A DNA stretch of 64,000 bases, from positions 620,001 through 684,000 of the forward strand of contig JANLFQ010000001.1 in NCBI GenBank assembly GCA_024653355.1, read 5' to 3'. This document shows positions 1 through 8,974 of the stretch, piece by piece (position 1 is the first letter of the stretch; every line of letters starts with the position of its first letter). Made by a program: the position numbers and the translations under genes. Under the pieces are notes generated by a model that was not told the DNA's origin, did not search any database, and saw nothing but the letters and a program-made list of their open reading frames with translations. This stretch comes from a candidate division WOR-3 bacterium. Its GTDB lineage: Bacteria > Hydrothermota > Tepidihabitantia > Tepidihabitantales > Tepidihabitantaceae.

Positions 1-86
1 ATTCAATCCTTTTGATGAATGTCGCCACACCGTTGATCGACCGTCTGACTTTGCCCCGGGTATTTGGCACAAGGAGCAAAAAGTGA
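1..86 (+). CDS. rnfD: RnfD C-terminus (partial)
   Basis: Last 27 codons of a gene that begins before the window (reading frame starts at base 3). They read through NVATPLIDRLTLPRVFG to a TGA at 84-86. This matches the conserved C-terminal end of RnfD, the membrane subunit of the Rnf complex that carries covalent FMN. The TGA overlaps the GTG start of rnfG (GTGA at 83-86), as expected for translational coupling in the standard order rnfC-D-G-E-A-B. The flavin-binding motif lies outside the window, so the call rests on this tail plus gene order. Confidence 0.85.
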   Translation, partial: SILLMNVATPLIDRLTLPRVFGTRSKK

Positions 87-640
87 AGGAAAGCAAACTC
101 TGGATGGTCATTTCCCTCTTCATTACCTGCTGTATCGCCGCCTTTGCCCTATCTCAGGTCTATGCCATAACGAAGCCAAAAATTGATTATCAACGACAGG
201 TCGCAGGGTTACGCACCGCACTCGGCGCGGTAATGCCGGAAGCAAACCGGTTTGAGCCCGTTAATGACGACTCTACTGTCTGGCGTGCCTATGCGGATGA
301 CCAGCACATTGGCACCGTAATCCGTGCCGCAAAACAGGGCTATGGCGGGCTGGTACCGGTCACGGCGGGAATCGACCTTGAAGGTAAAATCGTTGCCATT
401 CGGGTCGCCAGTTCCGCCGAAGGTTTAAAGGAAACGCCTGGGTTGGGACTTAAGGCGACCGAAGAAAAGTTTTGTGACCAGTTCAAAGGCAAAAGTTTAT
501 CAGAACTTCGGCTGAAAAAAGACGGTGGGACAATTGAAGCAATAACCGGTGCGACAATTACCTCTCGAGCAGTTACCGATGCCATCCGGGAAACAATGGA
601 AAAATATCAGGATATCATTATCATCAAAGGCAATGAGTAA
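83..640 (+). CDS. rnfG: RnfG, FMN-binding electron transport subunit
   Basis: A 185-residue subunit of the Rnf complex, which couples electron flow between ferredoxin and NAD to Na+ or H+ translocation across the inner membrane. Residues 7-28 form one hydrophobic anchor, leaving the rest outside the cytoplasm. The FMN-binding domain follows, with the flavinylation motif ITGAT near the C-terminus; Thr158 is the expected site of covalent FMN attachment by an ApbE-type transferase (family knowledge; no apbE is in the window). The start is GTG, overlapping the rnfD stop by 4 bp. The 3' end overlaps rnfE by 8 bp. Length is typical. Confidence 0.95.
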   Translation: MKESKLWMVISLFITCCIAAFALSQVYAITKPKIDYQRQVAGLRTALGAVMPEANRFEPVNDDSTVWRAYADDQHIGTVIRAAKQGYGGLVPVTAGIDLEGKIVAIRVASSAEGLKETPGLGLKATEEKFCDQFKGKSLSELRLKKDGGTIEAITGATITSRAVTDAIRETMEKYQDIIIIKGNE

Positions 641-1250
641 CAAAAAACCATCCCGCCTTGCTTACCTGACATCAGGGATTGTAAAAGAGAACCCAACTCT
701 CATCTTGATGATTGGCTTATGCCCCACCCTTGCCACGACCGTTTCTGCTCGTGATGGACTGGGAATGGGCCTCGCCGCATCCTTCGTTCTCATCGGCTCG
801 AATGTCGTTGTCTCCGCAGTGCGAAAACTGGTACCCGATTCAGTGCGTATCCCGATTTTTATTATCATCATCTCGACCTTTGTTACAATTGTTGATTATC
901 TTATGCAGGCTTATCAACCCGGTCTTTACCGCGTGCTTGGCGTATTCGTACCATTAATTGTCGTTAACTGCATCATTCTTGGCCGGGCTGAGGCATTCGC
1001 TTACAAACATGGAATCTTCGACTCTCTTCTGGACGGACTGGGTAAATCGATTGGTTTCACTTTGGTGCTGTTTATTATGGGCACAATTCGCGAAATCGTT
1101 GGCAACGGCACCTTCTTTGGCCAAGCCGTCACCCCTGCCTGGTACCGTAATGCGCCGATGCTCTTTGCCATCTTTCCTCCCGGTGCCTTCTTCTTAATCG
1201 GATTGCTCAAAGCGCTCGTCAACAAAACAAAACTCGGGGGAAATAAATGA
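633..1250 (+). CDS. rnfE: RnfE, membrane subunit
   Basis: A 205-residue integral membrane protein with about six hydrophobic segments. I start it at the ATG at 633, which lies inside the 3' end of rnfG; a longer reading from 549 would add 28 residues that are out of character for the family. The Cys of GLCP (Cys30) and of the later NCIILG motif are the pair which, with their counterparts in RnfA, hold the intramembrane iron-sulfur centre known from Rnf/Nqr structures. The stop overlaps the rnfA start by 4 bp (ATGA). Confidence 0.95.
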   Translation: MSNKKPSRLAYLTSGIVKENPTLILMIGLCPTLATTVSARDGLGMGLAASFVLIGSNVVVSAVRKLVPDSVRIPIFIIIISTFVTIVDYLMQAYQPGLYRVLGVFVPLIVVNCIILGRAEAFAYKHGIFDSLLDGLGKSIGFTLVLFIMGTIREIVGNGTFFGQAVTPAWYRNAPMLFAIFPPGAFFLIGLLKALVNKTKLGGNK

Positions 1251-1837
1251 GCCAAATGAATCCCGCCAAAATCTTTCTCGCTGCCTTTCTGGTCAACAAT
1301 ATCATCCTGATGCGCTTCATTGGACTCTGTCCATTCTTTGGCGTATCAACATCGCTTAACACCTCAGCGGGAATGAGTGCTGCGGTTTTGTTTGTAATGC
1401 TGCTCGCCGCCTGGGTCTCCTGGATTCTGTATCACACCCTCCTCATACCTTTAGGGCTAATCTTCCTGCGTACCGCAGTATTTATCCTCGTGATTGCGGC
1501 ACTTGTTCAGTTCGTCGAAATGTTCCTCAAACGTTACGTCCGTAACCTTTACTCCGCAATGGGCATTTACCTGCCCTTAATCACCACCAACTGTGCCATC
1601 CTCGGCGTTACCTTTCTCAACATCGATTACAAATTTAACATTCTTCAGGCAACAATCTTTGCCCTCGGAACCGCCTTTGGCTTCGCCCTCGCTATCATTC
1701 TTTTTGCGGCGATTCGCGAACGCCTTGAAGATGCACCCATATCACCGGCATTTAAAGGTTATCCCATCGCCTTTATTGGTGCCGCCTTGGTATCGTTAGC
1801 ATTTATGGGCTTTACCGCCCTTTTTGGAATTTCGTAA
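1247..1837 (+). CDS. rnfA: RnfA, membrane subunit
   Basis: A 196-residue paralogue of RnfE, inserted with opposite topology. About six hydrophobic segments are visible. The paired motifs FIGLCP (Cys28) and NCAILG are present, supplying the other two cysteine ligands for the shared intramembrane cluster (family knowledge). The ATG overlaps the rnfE stop, and rnfB follows directly with no intergenic base (TAA then ATG at 1838). The gene order and tight coupling support assembly of the full complex. Confidence 0.95.
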   Translation: MSQMNPAKIFLAAFLVNNIILMRFIGLCPFFGVSTSLNTSAGMSAAVLFVMLLAAWVSWILYHTLLIPLGLIFLRTAVFILVIAALVQFVEMFLKRYVRNLYSAMGIYLPLITTNCAILGVTFLNIDYKFNILQATIFALGTAFGFALAIILFAAIRERLEDAPISPAFKGYPIAFIGAALVSLAFMGFTALFGIS

Positions 1838-2848
1838 ATGGACTGGTTTCTAATTTTAAAATCACTATTAGTTCTCGGTGGCTTGGGTCTTATCCTCGCA
1901 GTTGTCCTCCTGATCGCCTACCTGAAACTTACCGTCAAAGTTGACGAACGTGAGGCACAGATTCGTTCCGTCCTGCCCGGAGCTAACTGTGGTGCCTGTG
2001 GTTATCCCGGCTGTGATGGCTATGCTGCTGCGATTGTCGCCGGTAAAGCCCCGTTAAATGCCTGCTCGGTTGGTGGTCCTGCCGTCGCTGAAAAAATTGG
2101 CCAGATTATGGGCCAGGAGGTAACAGCCTCCCAACCCCAGGTTGCAGTGTTAATCTGTCGGGGCGGGAAAGAACAAGCCCCGAACCGATTTGAATACCGG
2201 GGTGCCGAAGACTGCCGGCAGGCAGCGCTTCTACTCGGCGGGCCTAAAGCCTGCATCTACGGTTGCGTCGGGTTAGGGCATTGCGTCAAAGTCTGCCCGG
2301 TCAATGCGATTAAGATGGGAGAAAACAGACTTCCCGTAATTGACGAAAAGACCTGTATTGGGTGCGGTAAATGTGTCAAAGAGTGCCCCAAAGGCACGCT
2401 GCGCCTTATCCCCCGTTCGAAACTGGTCTACCTCGCCTGTGTATCCCACGACCGCGGGAAAGCGGTCAAGGATGTTTGCTCGGTTGGTTGCATCGCCTGT
2501 GGTCTTTGTGTCAAAGTTTGCCCGGTCGGCGCCCTGAAAATGGAAAACAACCTGCCGGTTATGGATTTCAGCAAATGTATCGACTGCGGGATTTGCGTCC
2601 ACAAATGTCCGACTAAATCGTTCATTGACCGCGCCCCGGGACGCCCGAAAGCTTCGATCAACCCCCGCTGCAACGGCTGTGGTGAATGCATCAAAGTTTG
2701 CCAGTTCAAAGCAATTGAAGGTGAACCCGGTAAACAGCACCGGGTTATTCCGGAAAAATGTATCGGGTGTGGCCAATGTGTCCTGGTCTGTCCGGTTAAA
2801 GCAATTGACCTTGTCGGCGCGCTCGGCCATTCAATGAAAACTGTCTGA
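1838..2848 (+). CDS. rnfB: RnfB, multi-cluster ferredoxin-like subunit
   Basis: A 336-residue entry subunit that takes electrons from ferredoxin. Residues 1-30 are a hydrophobic anchor. A Cys-rich [4Fe-4S] module follows (CGACGYPGC plus a later Cys), then six further CxxC-type ferredoxin motifs, beginning with CIYGCVGLGHC and continuing with CIGCGKC, CIACGLC, CIDCGIC, CNGCGEC and CIGCGQC. That is enough for about six ferredoxin clusters in addition to the N-terminal one. The short enterobacterial form (about 190 residues) has far fewer; the long form is known from anaerobes such as clostridia. It is the last gene of the operon, and an 81-bp gap with a new promoter follows. Confidence 0.95.
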   Translation: MDWFLILKSLLVLGGLGLILAVVLLIAYLKLTVKVDEREAQIRSVLPGANCGACGYPGCDGYAAAIVAGKAPLNACSVGGPAVAEKIGQIMGQEVTASQPQVAVLICRGGKEQAPNRFEYRGAEDCRQAALLLGGPKACIYGCVGLGHCVKVCPVNAIKMGENRLPVIDEKTCIGCGKCVKECPKGTLRLIPRSKLVYLACVSHDRGKAVKDVCSVGCIACGLCVKVCPVGALKMENNLPVMDFSKCIDCGICVHKCPTKSFIDRAPGRPKASINPRCNGCGECIKVCQFKAIEGEPGKQHRVIPEKCIGCGQCVLVCPVKAIDLVGALGHSMKTV

Positions 2849-2895
2849 GCCTGCTGTTTCCCTAATTAAAATCTAAATTCTTATCCGCTCTTTCC

Positions 2896-2923
2896 TTGAC
2901 AGTCTTATTCTTAGTGCTACCAT
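2896..2923 (+). promoter_or_regulatory. Promoter of the MFS gene (leaderless type)
   Basis: TTGACA at 2896-2901, a 16-bp spacer and TACCAT at 2918-2923. The GTG start at 2930 begins 6 nt after the -10 box, where transcription should start, so the mRNA is predicted to have no 5' leader. No Shine-Dalgarno is seen before the GTG. Confidence 0.6.
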
Positions 2924-2929
2924 CCAGTA

Positions 2930-4210
2930 GTGCCCAACCGATATGTCGTGCTCCTGCGCAACAAAAACTTTCTTTTTTTAACCCTTGCCGGAGCGATGTC
3001 ACAGTTAGGCGACCGTCTTTCCCATATGCTGCTAATTACGCTTATTGGCGTTGCCGCACCCGGGAAACTACTCGCCTATTCGGGCGGCTCTCTTACCTTC
3101 GTGTTCCCCACCTTAATACTCTCGCCGATTGCCGGTGTCTTAGTTGACCACTGGGACAAACGCAAAACCATCAGCCGCACCCACTTCATCCAGACAACAA
3201 TTCTGCTCTTAACCCCGTTTGCCATGAAACTTACCCATAACTTCACCCCCTTCTGGGTCGCACTGACTTTATTCTTTGGACTGGATATCTTCAACAACAC
3301 CGCCAATCCCGCGCTCCTGCCCAATCTGGTCGCCTCGGACAAATTACTCCTCGCCAATTCCGTGAGCCTCGCCTTCGCACGCATCGCCACAGTTTTAGGA
3401 ATGGTAATTGGGGGATTTCTGATTAAATGGGCAGGCTGGAACAATGCGCTATTTATCGACGCTTCCTGTCATCTTATTGCCGGTTTTTTAATCCTTAACA
3501 TCATAACCACCAGAACAACGGCAGTCGCATATTCTGCGCCCCAACCTCGTGCCAGTATCCTCTTGAGCTTGATCAATGCCTTAAAACAGTTTTTTAGTGA
3601 CCTAGTAGAACTCATCCGTTTGGTTTTACACAACCGAATTGTTGCCTTTGTCCTCGCTTCTATCGTCATTTCCACTTTCATCTCTGCCGTCTCTTACACA
3701 ATTCTCATCTACCTTGTACAGCAGGTTTTGAATATGGGCACGGCCGGAGTTGGTATCTTTGCCGGGATTTTGGCAATCGGTATGATTGCCGGCGCGGCGG
3801 TGATGGGACTTTTACCACCGAATATCAACCGTCCTCTTGTCATCGTCACGATCACAATTTTATACGGCTTACTTTTTTTCATTGGTAACTGGCTCATAAC
3901 CGTCTGGTTTATGATTGTTGTCGCACTCATCGCCGGCGTTGCCTTTTCCTGGTTGGGGATTGTTCAAAGTACCCTCTTACAGGAGGAAGTGGCACCAACC
4001 ATCCGGGGCCGAATTTTCTCCACGCGCGAATTCGTCACCAACAGCACCTTCCTCATCACCACCGTCGTCATCGGCATCCTCGGTGACTTTACATCCTACC
4101 GCATCGCCCTTCTTGCCATTGGCATCGCTTTAATTGTTCTGGGAAGCGCCGGGTTTTTCTGGGTCCATAATGGACTAATTCCGGCCCGCCGATTAAACCC
4201 GGACGATTAG
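2930..4210 (+). CDS. Major facilitator superfamily transporter
   Basis: A 426-residue integral membrane protein with about twelve hydrophobic segments and a basic cytoplasmic loop (DHWDKRKT near residue 72), the usual MFS loop 2-3 signature. The N-terminal part ([10 protein letters not shown]) resembles the MFS_3/enterobactin-exporter and macrolide-efflux branch of drug or metabolite exporters. The substrate cannot be read from sequence. The GTG start is supported by a promoter ending 6 nt upstream and by the absence of a Shine-Dalgarno. The gene stands alone: rnfB lies upstream behind its own stop, and the 3' end overlaps the convergent panC by 18 bp. Confidence 0.85.
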   Translation: MPNRYVVLLRNKNFLFLTLAGAMSQLGDRLSHMLLITLIGVAAPGKLLAYSGGSLTFVFPTLILSPIAGVLVDHWDKRKTISRTHFIQTTILLLTPFAMKLTHNFTPFWVALTLFFGLDIFNNTANPALLPNLVASDKLLLANSVSLAFARIATVLGMVIGGFLIKWAGWNNALFIDASCHLIAGFLILNIITTRTTAVAYSAPQPRASILLSLINALKQFFSDLVELIRLVLHNRIVAFVLASIVISTFISAVSYTILIYLVQQVLNMGTAGVGIFAGILAIGMIAGAAVMGLLPPNINRPLVIVTITILYGLLFFIGNWLITVWFMIVVALIAGVAFSWLGIVQSTLLQEEVAPTIRGRIFSTREFVTNSTFLITTVVIGILGDFTSYRIALLAIGIALIVLGSAGFFWVHNGLIPARRLNPDD

Positions 4211-5035
4211 ATTGTCGATCAACCTCGCTTTACCAAAATAAACTGCCAGCGCAATAAGTATTTCATTTTTAATTAATTGTATTGGTTTTAAGTAATCTGT
4301 ATCAACAATTTCAATATAATCAATTCTCCCTGACGAGGAGTTCTGGATTATACGGCGCATTGCCCGTTTGACCTTTCGAGCATCCCGTTCCCCATCCTTT
4401 ATCAGCTGCTCAGCATGGCGCAGTGCTTTATAGAGCACCACCGCCTGTTGCCGTTCATCAGGAGTTAAATAGGAGTTACGGGAACTCATAGCTAACCCAT
4501 CAGGTTCACGCACCGTGGGCACAACGACAATCTCAATATCAAAGTTTAAATCCCGCACCATCCTCTTAATGACAAAAGCCTGCTGGGCGTCTTTCTGCCC
4601 GAACACCGCAATGTGGGGCTTTACGATATTAAAAAGTTTGGCAACAACCGTGGCCACACCGCGAAAATGACCGGGCCGGGACTTGCCACAGAGATGCTGA
4701 GTCAACCCTTCAACCTCAACATAAGTTGAGTAGTTTTCCGGATACATCTCGTGAACATCGGGATAAAATATCACATCAACCCCGATTTCGCGCAGCAATT
4801 TCCGGTCGCGCGCAAAATCGCGCGGGTAGCGTTGGTAATCTTCCTTGGGACCAAACTGCATCGGATTGACAAAAATAGATACCACCACCCCATCACACCG
4901 CTGCTGTGCTACCCGCACCAGTTCCAGATGCCCTTGATGCAGGGCTCCCATCGTCGGCACAAATCCCAGTTTTCCCCTTGCCCGCATCTGCGTGGCAAGT
5001 CGTTGCATCTCCCTTATCGTTCTAACGACTTTCAT
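4193..5035 (-). CDS. panC: Pantothenate synthetase PanC
   Basis: Joins pantoate and beta-alanine with ATP to give pantothenate, the last step of vitamin B5 synthesis. At 280 residues from the chosen ATG it has the normal family length. An upstream in-frame ATG would add 19 residues inside panB and is not supported by the family. Visible motifs are [10 protein letters not shown] (nucleotide-binding HxGH), FVNPMQFGP, the [16 protein letters not shown] stretch and SSRNSYL near residue 180. The start lies 14 bp inside the end of panB, so translation is coupled. It is the last gene of folK-dNK-panB-panC. Confidence 0.96.
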   Translation of the reverse strand: MKVVRTIREMQRLATQMRARGKLGFVPTMGALHQGHLELVRVAQQRCDGVVVSIFVNPMQFGPKEDYQRYPRDFARDRKLLREIGVDVIFYPDVHEMYPENYSTYVEVEGLTQHLCGKSRPGHFRGVATVVAKLFNIVKPHIAVFGQKDAQQAFVIKRMVRDLNFDIEIVVVPTVREPDGLAMSSRNSYLTPDERQQAVVLYKALRHAEQLIKDGERDARKVKRAMRRIIQNSSSGRIDYIEIVDTDYLKPIQLIKNEILIALAVYFGKARLIDNLIVRV

Positions 5036-5846
5036 CGGTGTAAAACGAGTGCTCGGGACCGGGAAATTTCCCCTGGCGCACCTCGGCAACATATTCCTGA
5101 ACCGCCTGCCGCGTCATCCGATTTAGTTCTGCATAACGCTTTACGAATTTGTACGGCTCTTCTTCAAACATCCCGAGCATATCCTGCAGTACCAGTATCT
5201 GACCATCACATTCAGGACCAGCGCCAATTCCGATTACCGGAATCTGTAGCGCCTTTGTTACTTTTGATGCTGCCTCGGCCGGGACTTTTTCCAGAATGAT
5301 GGCAAAGCATCCTGCCGCTGCCAGCGCCTGGGCATCCGTTAGCAATTTCTCTTGTTCTTCAGGTCGCCGAGCCTGCAGCCGATAACCACCTAACTTATGG
5401 ACCGATTGCGGCGTAAGCCCAAGATGCCCCATCACCGGTATTCCATAATCAACCAAACGCCGCACCGTTTCCAGAACCGGCCCGGCACCTTCCAGTTTCA
5501 CCGCTTCGGCACCAGCCTTAAGCAAACGCCCGGCATTCTCAATCGCCTGTTCAAGTGATACCTGATAAGACAAGAAAGGCATATCACTCACAACCAGTGC
5601 CCGTTTCACACCGCTCGCAACCGCTCGGGTGTGATACACCATCTCATCCATACCAATACCGATGGTTGTTTTCATCCCGTAGACCACATTTGCAACCGAA
5701 TCCCCGACCAGAATTATATCAACCCCCGCTTCGTCTAAAATTCGAGCAAATGGATAATCGTAGGCGGTCAAACAGACGATTTTCTCCCCGCGCATCTTTT
5801 TTTTCATTACTCGCAGGGTAGTAACTTTATCAATCGGGGTCGCCAT
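5022..5846 (-). CDS. panB: 3-methyl-2-oxobutanoate hydroxymethyltransferase PanB
   Basis: Transfers a hydroxymethyl group from methylenetetrahydrofolate to ketoisovalerate, giving ketopantoate. At 274 residues it is of standard length, with a (beta/alpha)8 barrel pattern. Family motifs are present: [53 protein letters not shown] and [20 protein letters not shown]. The start has a good ribosome site (AAAGGAG, 9 nt upstream). It sits 13 bp after the deoxynucleoside kinase gene and overlaps panC by 14 bp. Grouping with folK makes sense because the PanB cosubstrate is a folate. Confidence 0.97.
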   Translation of the reverse strand: MATPIDKVTTLRVMKKKMRGEKIVCLTAYDYPFARILDEAGVDIILVGDSVANVVYGMKTTIGIGMDEMVYHTRAVASGVKRALVVSDMPFLSYQVSLEQAIENAGRLLKAGAEAVKLEGAGPVLETVRRLVDYGIPVMGHLGLTPQSVHKLGGYRLQARRPEEQEKLLTDAQALAAAGCFAIILEKVPAEAASKVTKALQIPVIGIGAGPECDGQILVLQDMLGMFEEEPYKFVKRYAELNRMTRQAVQEYVAEVRQGKFPGPEHSFYTDESR

Positions 5847-5859
5847 CTATTTAACTCCT

Positions 5860-6531
5860 TTAACGTTTCCGACTCCGGGGCGAATAAAACTTCCTCCCTC
5901 GGTCGTGCTCAACAATCGCCCGAAACAGCCCCTCGAAATCCTCCGGATTGTTCACGAAATTAAGCCGGTCGGTATTGACGATTAGAACGGGTGCCTCTTC
6001 GTAATGGAGAAAAAAAGAGTTGTAAAGGTTGCTCAAATTGTTGAGATATTCAGGCTCGATATTTGCCTCAAAACTGCGTCCCCTTTGCCGGATTCGTGCC
6101 AGAAGAACATCAACCTGGGCTTGCAGATAAACAACCAAATCCGGCTTCGGGATATCATTCTTTACCAGTTCATAAATCCGATAGTAAAGCGCCAATTCGG
6201 GTTCGTTGAGATTAAGTGTCGCAAAAATACGGTCTTTATCGAAAAGATAGTCACTTACCACCGCCGGTTCGGGAATTAGTTCTCCTGCCACCATGATTAT
6301 CCTGCTCTGAAAAATCTCCCGCAACTGTCGATGCCGGGAAAGGAGAAAAAACAGCTGGGTTTGGAATGCGTAACCGCGGATATCACGGTAGAACTTTTCT
6401 AAAAATGGATTTTCTTCGACCACTTCTTGCACCAGCCTTGCCGACAAACGCCGGGCAAGTAATTCCGCCAACGCCGTTTTCCCAACACCGATTGGTCCCT
6501 CAACCGCAATATATTTCAACCGTTGTTCCAC
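5860..6531 (-). CDS. Deoxynucleoside kinase (dGK/dCK family)
   Basis: A 223-residue salvage kinase that phosphorylates a deoxynucleoside with ATP. The P-loop GPIGVGKTA is at residues 13-21, the VEENPFLEKFY substrate motif follows, then SDYLFDKDRIFA (the position of the DRS-type motif) and the arginine-rich lid RQRGRSFE near residue 150. The family includes deoxyguanosine, deoxyadenosine and deoxycytidine kinases; specificity cannot be read from these motifs. Its first 16 bp overlap folK, a pairing seen in many genomes, so it is translated from the folK transcript. Confidence 0.9.
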   Translation of the reverse strand: MEQRLKYIAVEGPIGVGKTALAELLARRLSARLVQEVVEENPFLEKFYRDIRGYAFQTQLFFLLSRHRQLREIFQSRIIMVAGELIPEPAVVSDYLFDKDRIFATLNLNEPELALYYRIYELVKNDIPKPDLVVYLQAQVDVLLARIRQRGRSFEANIEPEYLNNLSNLYNSFFLHYEEAPVLIVNTDRLNFVNNPEDFEGLFRAIVEHDRGRKFYSPRSRKR

Positions 6532-7001
6532 TTTCTTACCCCTTTAAGAGAAATCCCGTTCAACATCTCCTGTACCGTCATCCCCAGTATTGGATGACGC
6601 AACTCTGGTGCCAGTTCGGCAAGCGGCACTAGCACAAACGCCCGCGCGGCAAGCCGGGGATGCGGTACAATCAGCCCAGGCGCGGAAAAAACCTCATCAC
6701 CATAAAAAAGGATGTCAATATCAATCGTCCGCGGTTCCTTTTCAACGCCGTCGTGCCGCACGCGACCCAATTTTTTTTCAATCTCTTGCACTGAGTCAAA
6801 AAGTTGCCAAAGAGCACAATCGGTCCACAACCTTACCACGCCATTAAGAAAAAGGGGCGACCCAGGCATGTCTATCGGCTCCGTTTCATACCAGGACGAA
6901 CGTTCCAACGGCCCTAACTTAAGCAGTTCGACCAACGCCCGTAAAAGATTAACCTCCCGGTCGCCGAGATTTGTTCCCAGACTCAAGAATACTTCCTTCA
7001 C
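6516..7001 (-). CDS. folK: Hydroxymethyldihydropterin pyrophosphokinase FolK
   Basis: Transfers pyrophosphate from ATP to 6-hydroxymethyl-7,8-dihydropterin in folate synthesis. At 161 residues it matches the family. Motifs are LSLGTNLGDRE at the N-terminus, then PRTIDIDILFYGDE and VPHPRLAARAFVLVPLAEL. The start is GTG at 7001. A TTGACA-N16-TACTCT promoter ends 7 nt before it, so the transcript is predicted to be leaderless; there is no Shine-Dalgarno. It is the first gene of folK-dNK-panB-panC. Confidence 0.96.
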   Translation of the reverse strand: MKEVFLSLGTNLGDREVNLLRALVELLKLGPLERSSWYETEPIDMPGSPLFLNGVVRLWTDCALWQLFDSVQEIEKKLGRVRHDGVEKEPRTIDIDILFYGDEVFSAPGLIVPHPRLAARAFVLVPLAELAPELRHPILGMTVQEMLNGISLKGVRKWNNG

Positions 7002-7008
7002 TAAAATA

Positions 7009-7036
7009 AGAGTAGAGCAATCCCGGAAACTGTCAA
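7009..7036 (-). promoter_or_regulatory. Promoter of folK operon (leaderless type)
   Basis: On the minus strand, TTGACA lies at 7036-7031, followed by a 16-bp spacer and TACTCT at 7014-7009. The GTG of folK begins 7 nt later. The -35 box directly abuts the stop codon of csp at 7037. The -10 is weak, but the same TACTCT occurs with the same spacing before glyA. Confidence 0.5.
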
Positions 7037-7264
7037 CTAAGAACCGGCTTGATTTTCGGGCAGGATTTTACGCACATTTATCGCCCGGGGTCCCTGGGGC
7101 GTTTCCAGCAGTTCAAACTCAACCTCGTCTTCGATTCTCAGTAAATCCCTTTTCCCGCCATCGACATCGGAAAAATGAACGAAAACAGTACGCCCATCGT
7201 CCACCCCTTGAATCATACCGTAACCTTTATCCGAATCGTACCATTTCACTCTGCCTTTAAGCAT
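7037..7264 (-). CDS. Cold-shock domain protein
   Basis: A 75-residue single-stranded nucleic-acid-binding protein of the CspA family. RNP1 reads KGYGMIQ (residues 13-19, Met replacing the usual Phe) and RNP2 reads VFVHFSDV (residues 27-34). The start is ATG at 7264, with a GAAAGGGG ribosome site 6 nt upstream; a longer frame from 7402 would add 46 unrelated residues and run through the promoter. Unlike its neighbours it has a leader of about 37 nt, which fits the known post-transcriptional control of csp genes. A role as RNA chaperone is inferred from the family. Confidence 0.93.
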   Translation of the reverse strand: MLKGRVKWYDSDKGYGMIQGVDDGRTVFVHFSDVDGGKRDLLRIEDEVEFELLETPQGPRAINVRKILPENQAGS

Positions 7265-7307
7265 AAAGCCCCTTTCACTGCATTTTAGGAAAAAATCAAG
7301 TAAAAGA

Positions 7308-7335
7308 ACTTTATTCAAATTCAGTTCCGTGTCAA
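7308..7335 (-). promoter_or_regulatory. Promoter of csp
   Basis: On the minus strand, TTGACA at 7335-7330, 16-bp spacer, TAAAGT at 7313-7308. Transcription should start near 7301, leaving about 37 nt of leader with a Shine-Dalgarno before the csp ATG. It is divergent from the nnr promoter at 7396-7423. Confidence 0.5.
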
Positions 7336-7395
7336 GCGTTTCATCACTCTGCCCTGCCAATACACCACGCCTTGGTATTTTGCCTGGCTTTCGTA

Positions 7396-7423
7396 TTGAC
7401 ACCCTGTTCCTTTCTCCTATAAT
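7396..7423 (+). promoter_or_regulatory. Consensus promoter of nnr (leaderless type)
   Basis: A perfect TTGACA at 7396-7401 and a perfect TATAAT at 7418-7423, separated by 16 bp. The ATG at 7430 begins 6 nt after the -10 box and should be the first transcribed base. This is one of the two clearest cases in the window. Confidence 0.8.
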
Positions 7424-7429
7424 TTTCCT

Positions 7430-8974
7430 ATGATTCCTCTTATCCCGGGTTCATTAATGAAAGAAATCGATCGGAAAGCGATTGAAAACTGGGGGATAAG
7501 TGGATTGGTGTTAATGGAAAACGCGGGCCGGGCGGTCGTCGACTTTATTGAAGAAGAAGTAGGAAAGGTCAAGGGGAAAAAGTTCGTCGTTGTTTGTGGT
7601 AAGGGCAACAATGGCGGTGACGGTTTTGTCATAACCCGCCATCTGCTCAATCGGGACGCAAGGGTCGATTGCATCCTTTTAGGAGAACGGACACGATTAA
7701 AAGGTGATGCCCGCACCAACGCCGAAATTTTACGCCAAGCCGGTATCCCTATTCGAGAAACAACCCATCCGGATGAAATATCTTCAATCATCAGTACCGC
7801 CCAGTTTATCGTTGATGCCATATTTGGAACCGGGCTCTCTGCACCCCCAACCGATATCTTTGCCCAAACAATTCAACTTATTAATGAAAGCGCCGCTTAT
7901 GTAATAAGTGTTGACCTTCCTTCCGGTCTTGATGCCGATACGGGAAAGGTCTTCGGTACTGCGGTAAAAGCCAATCTTACGGTGACAATGGGAGCACCAA
8001 AGTACGGGCTGGTTCTATATCCGGGGAAAATTTTTACCGGTAAATTACGCATTGCTGATATTGGAATTCCCAAAACCCTAATTGAGCAACACGCCGATAC
8101 CTTTTTAGTAACCGCAACCTCGGCCCGGCAACACCTGCCCCCACGGCGTCCTGATGGCCATAAAGGAACATTTGGCACCTGTTTAGTTATTGCCGGAGCA
8201 CGTGGCTACTCGGGTGCCGCCTGTCTCACCGCAATGGCTGCAGTGCGCGCGGGCGCGGGATTGGTGCGTCTCGCCTTCCCCAGAAGCCTTGCTCCGGTAA
8301 TCGAAGCCCAAATCCTTGAACCTGTTAAACACCCTCTTCCGGAGACCGCTGATGAGACGCTCAGTCCCGAAGCCGCTAACACAATCCTTGAACTTGCCGC
8401 TGGTGCCACCAGCATCGCAATCGGTCCGGGAATTACCACCCAATCCCAGACCAAAACTTTAATCCGGGAAATCCTGCCCCGTCTCAGCAGACCGGTAGTT
8501 CTTGACGCCGATGGCATCAACAACCTTGTCGGTGCCGAAGAGTTAATCCCGCAATGCTCCGCACCAATTATTCTTACCCCTCACCCTGGTGAACTCAGCC
8601 GATTAATCGGAATTCCGCCGGATGAAATCAATACCAATCGAATAGAAATCGCCCGTACTACCGCTAAGCGGTTCAATTGCGTACTCGTTTTGAAAGGCGC
8701 TCCCACCGTTACTGCAACACCGCAAGGTCGGGTGTTTGTCAACCCAACTGGAAACTCCGGCTTGGGCTCGGGTGGCACGGGCGATATTCTCACCGGGTTG
8801 ATTGCTGGATTACTGGCTCAAGGCGCCTCACCTCTTGACGCTGCCCTTACCGGTGTTTTCTTACACGGCAGGGCCGCGGACCTCGCGGTTCAAGAACTTT
8901 CCGAATACTCCCTTTGCGCCCGGGACCTTTTACAATTTCTTCCTCGTGCCTTTACCGAACTTCTCTCTTGTTGA
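7430..8974 (+). CDS. nnr: Bifunctional NAD(P)HX epimerase/dehydratase
   Basis: Repairs hydrated NADH and NADPH. The N-terminal half (about 1-215) is the YjeF_N epimerase: LMENAGRAV, VCGKGNNGGDGFVITRHL and VDAIFGTGL are visible. The C-terminal half (about 225-514) is the ADP-dependent dehydratase, with PDGHKGTFGT, VLDADGIN, LTPHPGELSRL and the catalytic-region GSGGTGDILTGLIAG. At 514 residues it matches the usual NnrE-NnrD fusion. The ATG follows a consensus promoter by 6 nt and has no Shine-Dalgarno. The stop overlaps the next gene by one base (TGATG). Confidence 0.95.
   Translation: MIPLIPGSLMKEIDRKAIENWGISGLVLMENAGRAVVDFIEEEVGKVKGKKFVVVCGKGNNGGDGFVITRHLLNRDARVDCILLGERTRLKGDARTNAEILRQAGIPIRETTHPDEISSIISTAQFIVDAIFGTGLSAPPTDIFAQTIQLINESAAYVISVDLPSGLDADTGKVFGTAVKANLTVTMGAPKYGLVLYPGKIFTGKLRIADIGIPKTLIEQHADTFLVTATSARQHLPPRRPDGHKGTFGTCLVIAGARGYSGAACLTAMAAVRAGAGLVRLAFPRSLAPVIEAQILEPVKHPLPETADETLSPEAANTILELAAGATSIAIGPGITTQSQTKTLIREILPRLSRPVVLDADGINNLVGAEELIPQCSAPIILTPHPGELSRLIGIPPDEINTNRIEIARTTAKRFNCVLVLKGAPTVTATPQGRVFVNPTGNSGLGSGGTGDILTGLIAGLLAQGASPLDAALTGVFLHGRAADLAVQELSEYSLCARDLLQFLPRAFTELLSC

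Noticed and set aside
2273-2830. 185-codon open frame antisense to rnfB
   Set aside because: It mirrors the regular Cys/Gly codon pattern of the ferredoxin repeats, has no ribosome site or family resemblance, and the sense gene is certain.
4751-5299. 182-codon plus-strand frame across panB/panC
   Set aside because: Opposite to two certain genes; composition unlike a protein and no start signals.
7265-7402. N-terminal extension of the cold-shock gene
   Set aside because: Runs through the csp promoter; the family begins at MLKGRVKWY, which has its own ribosome site.
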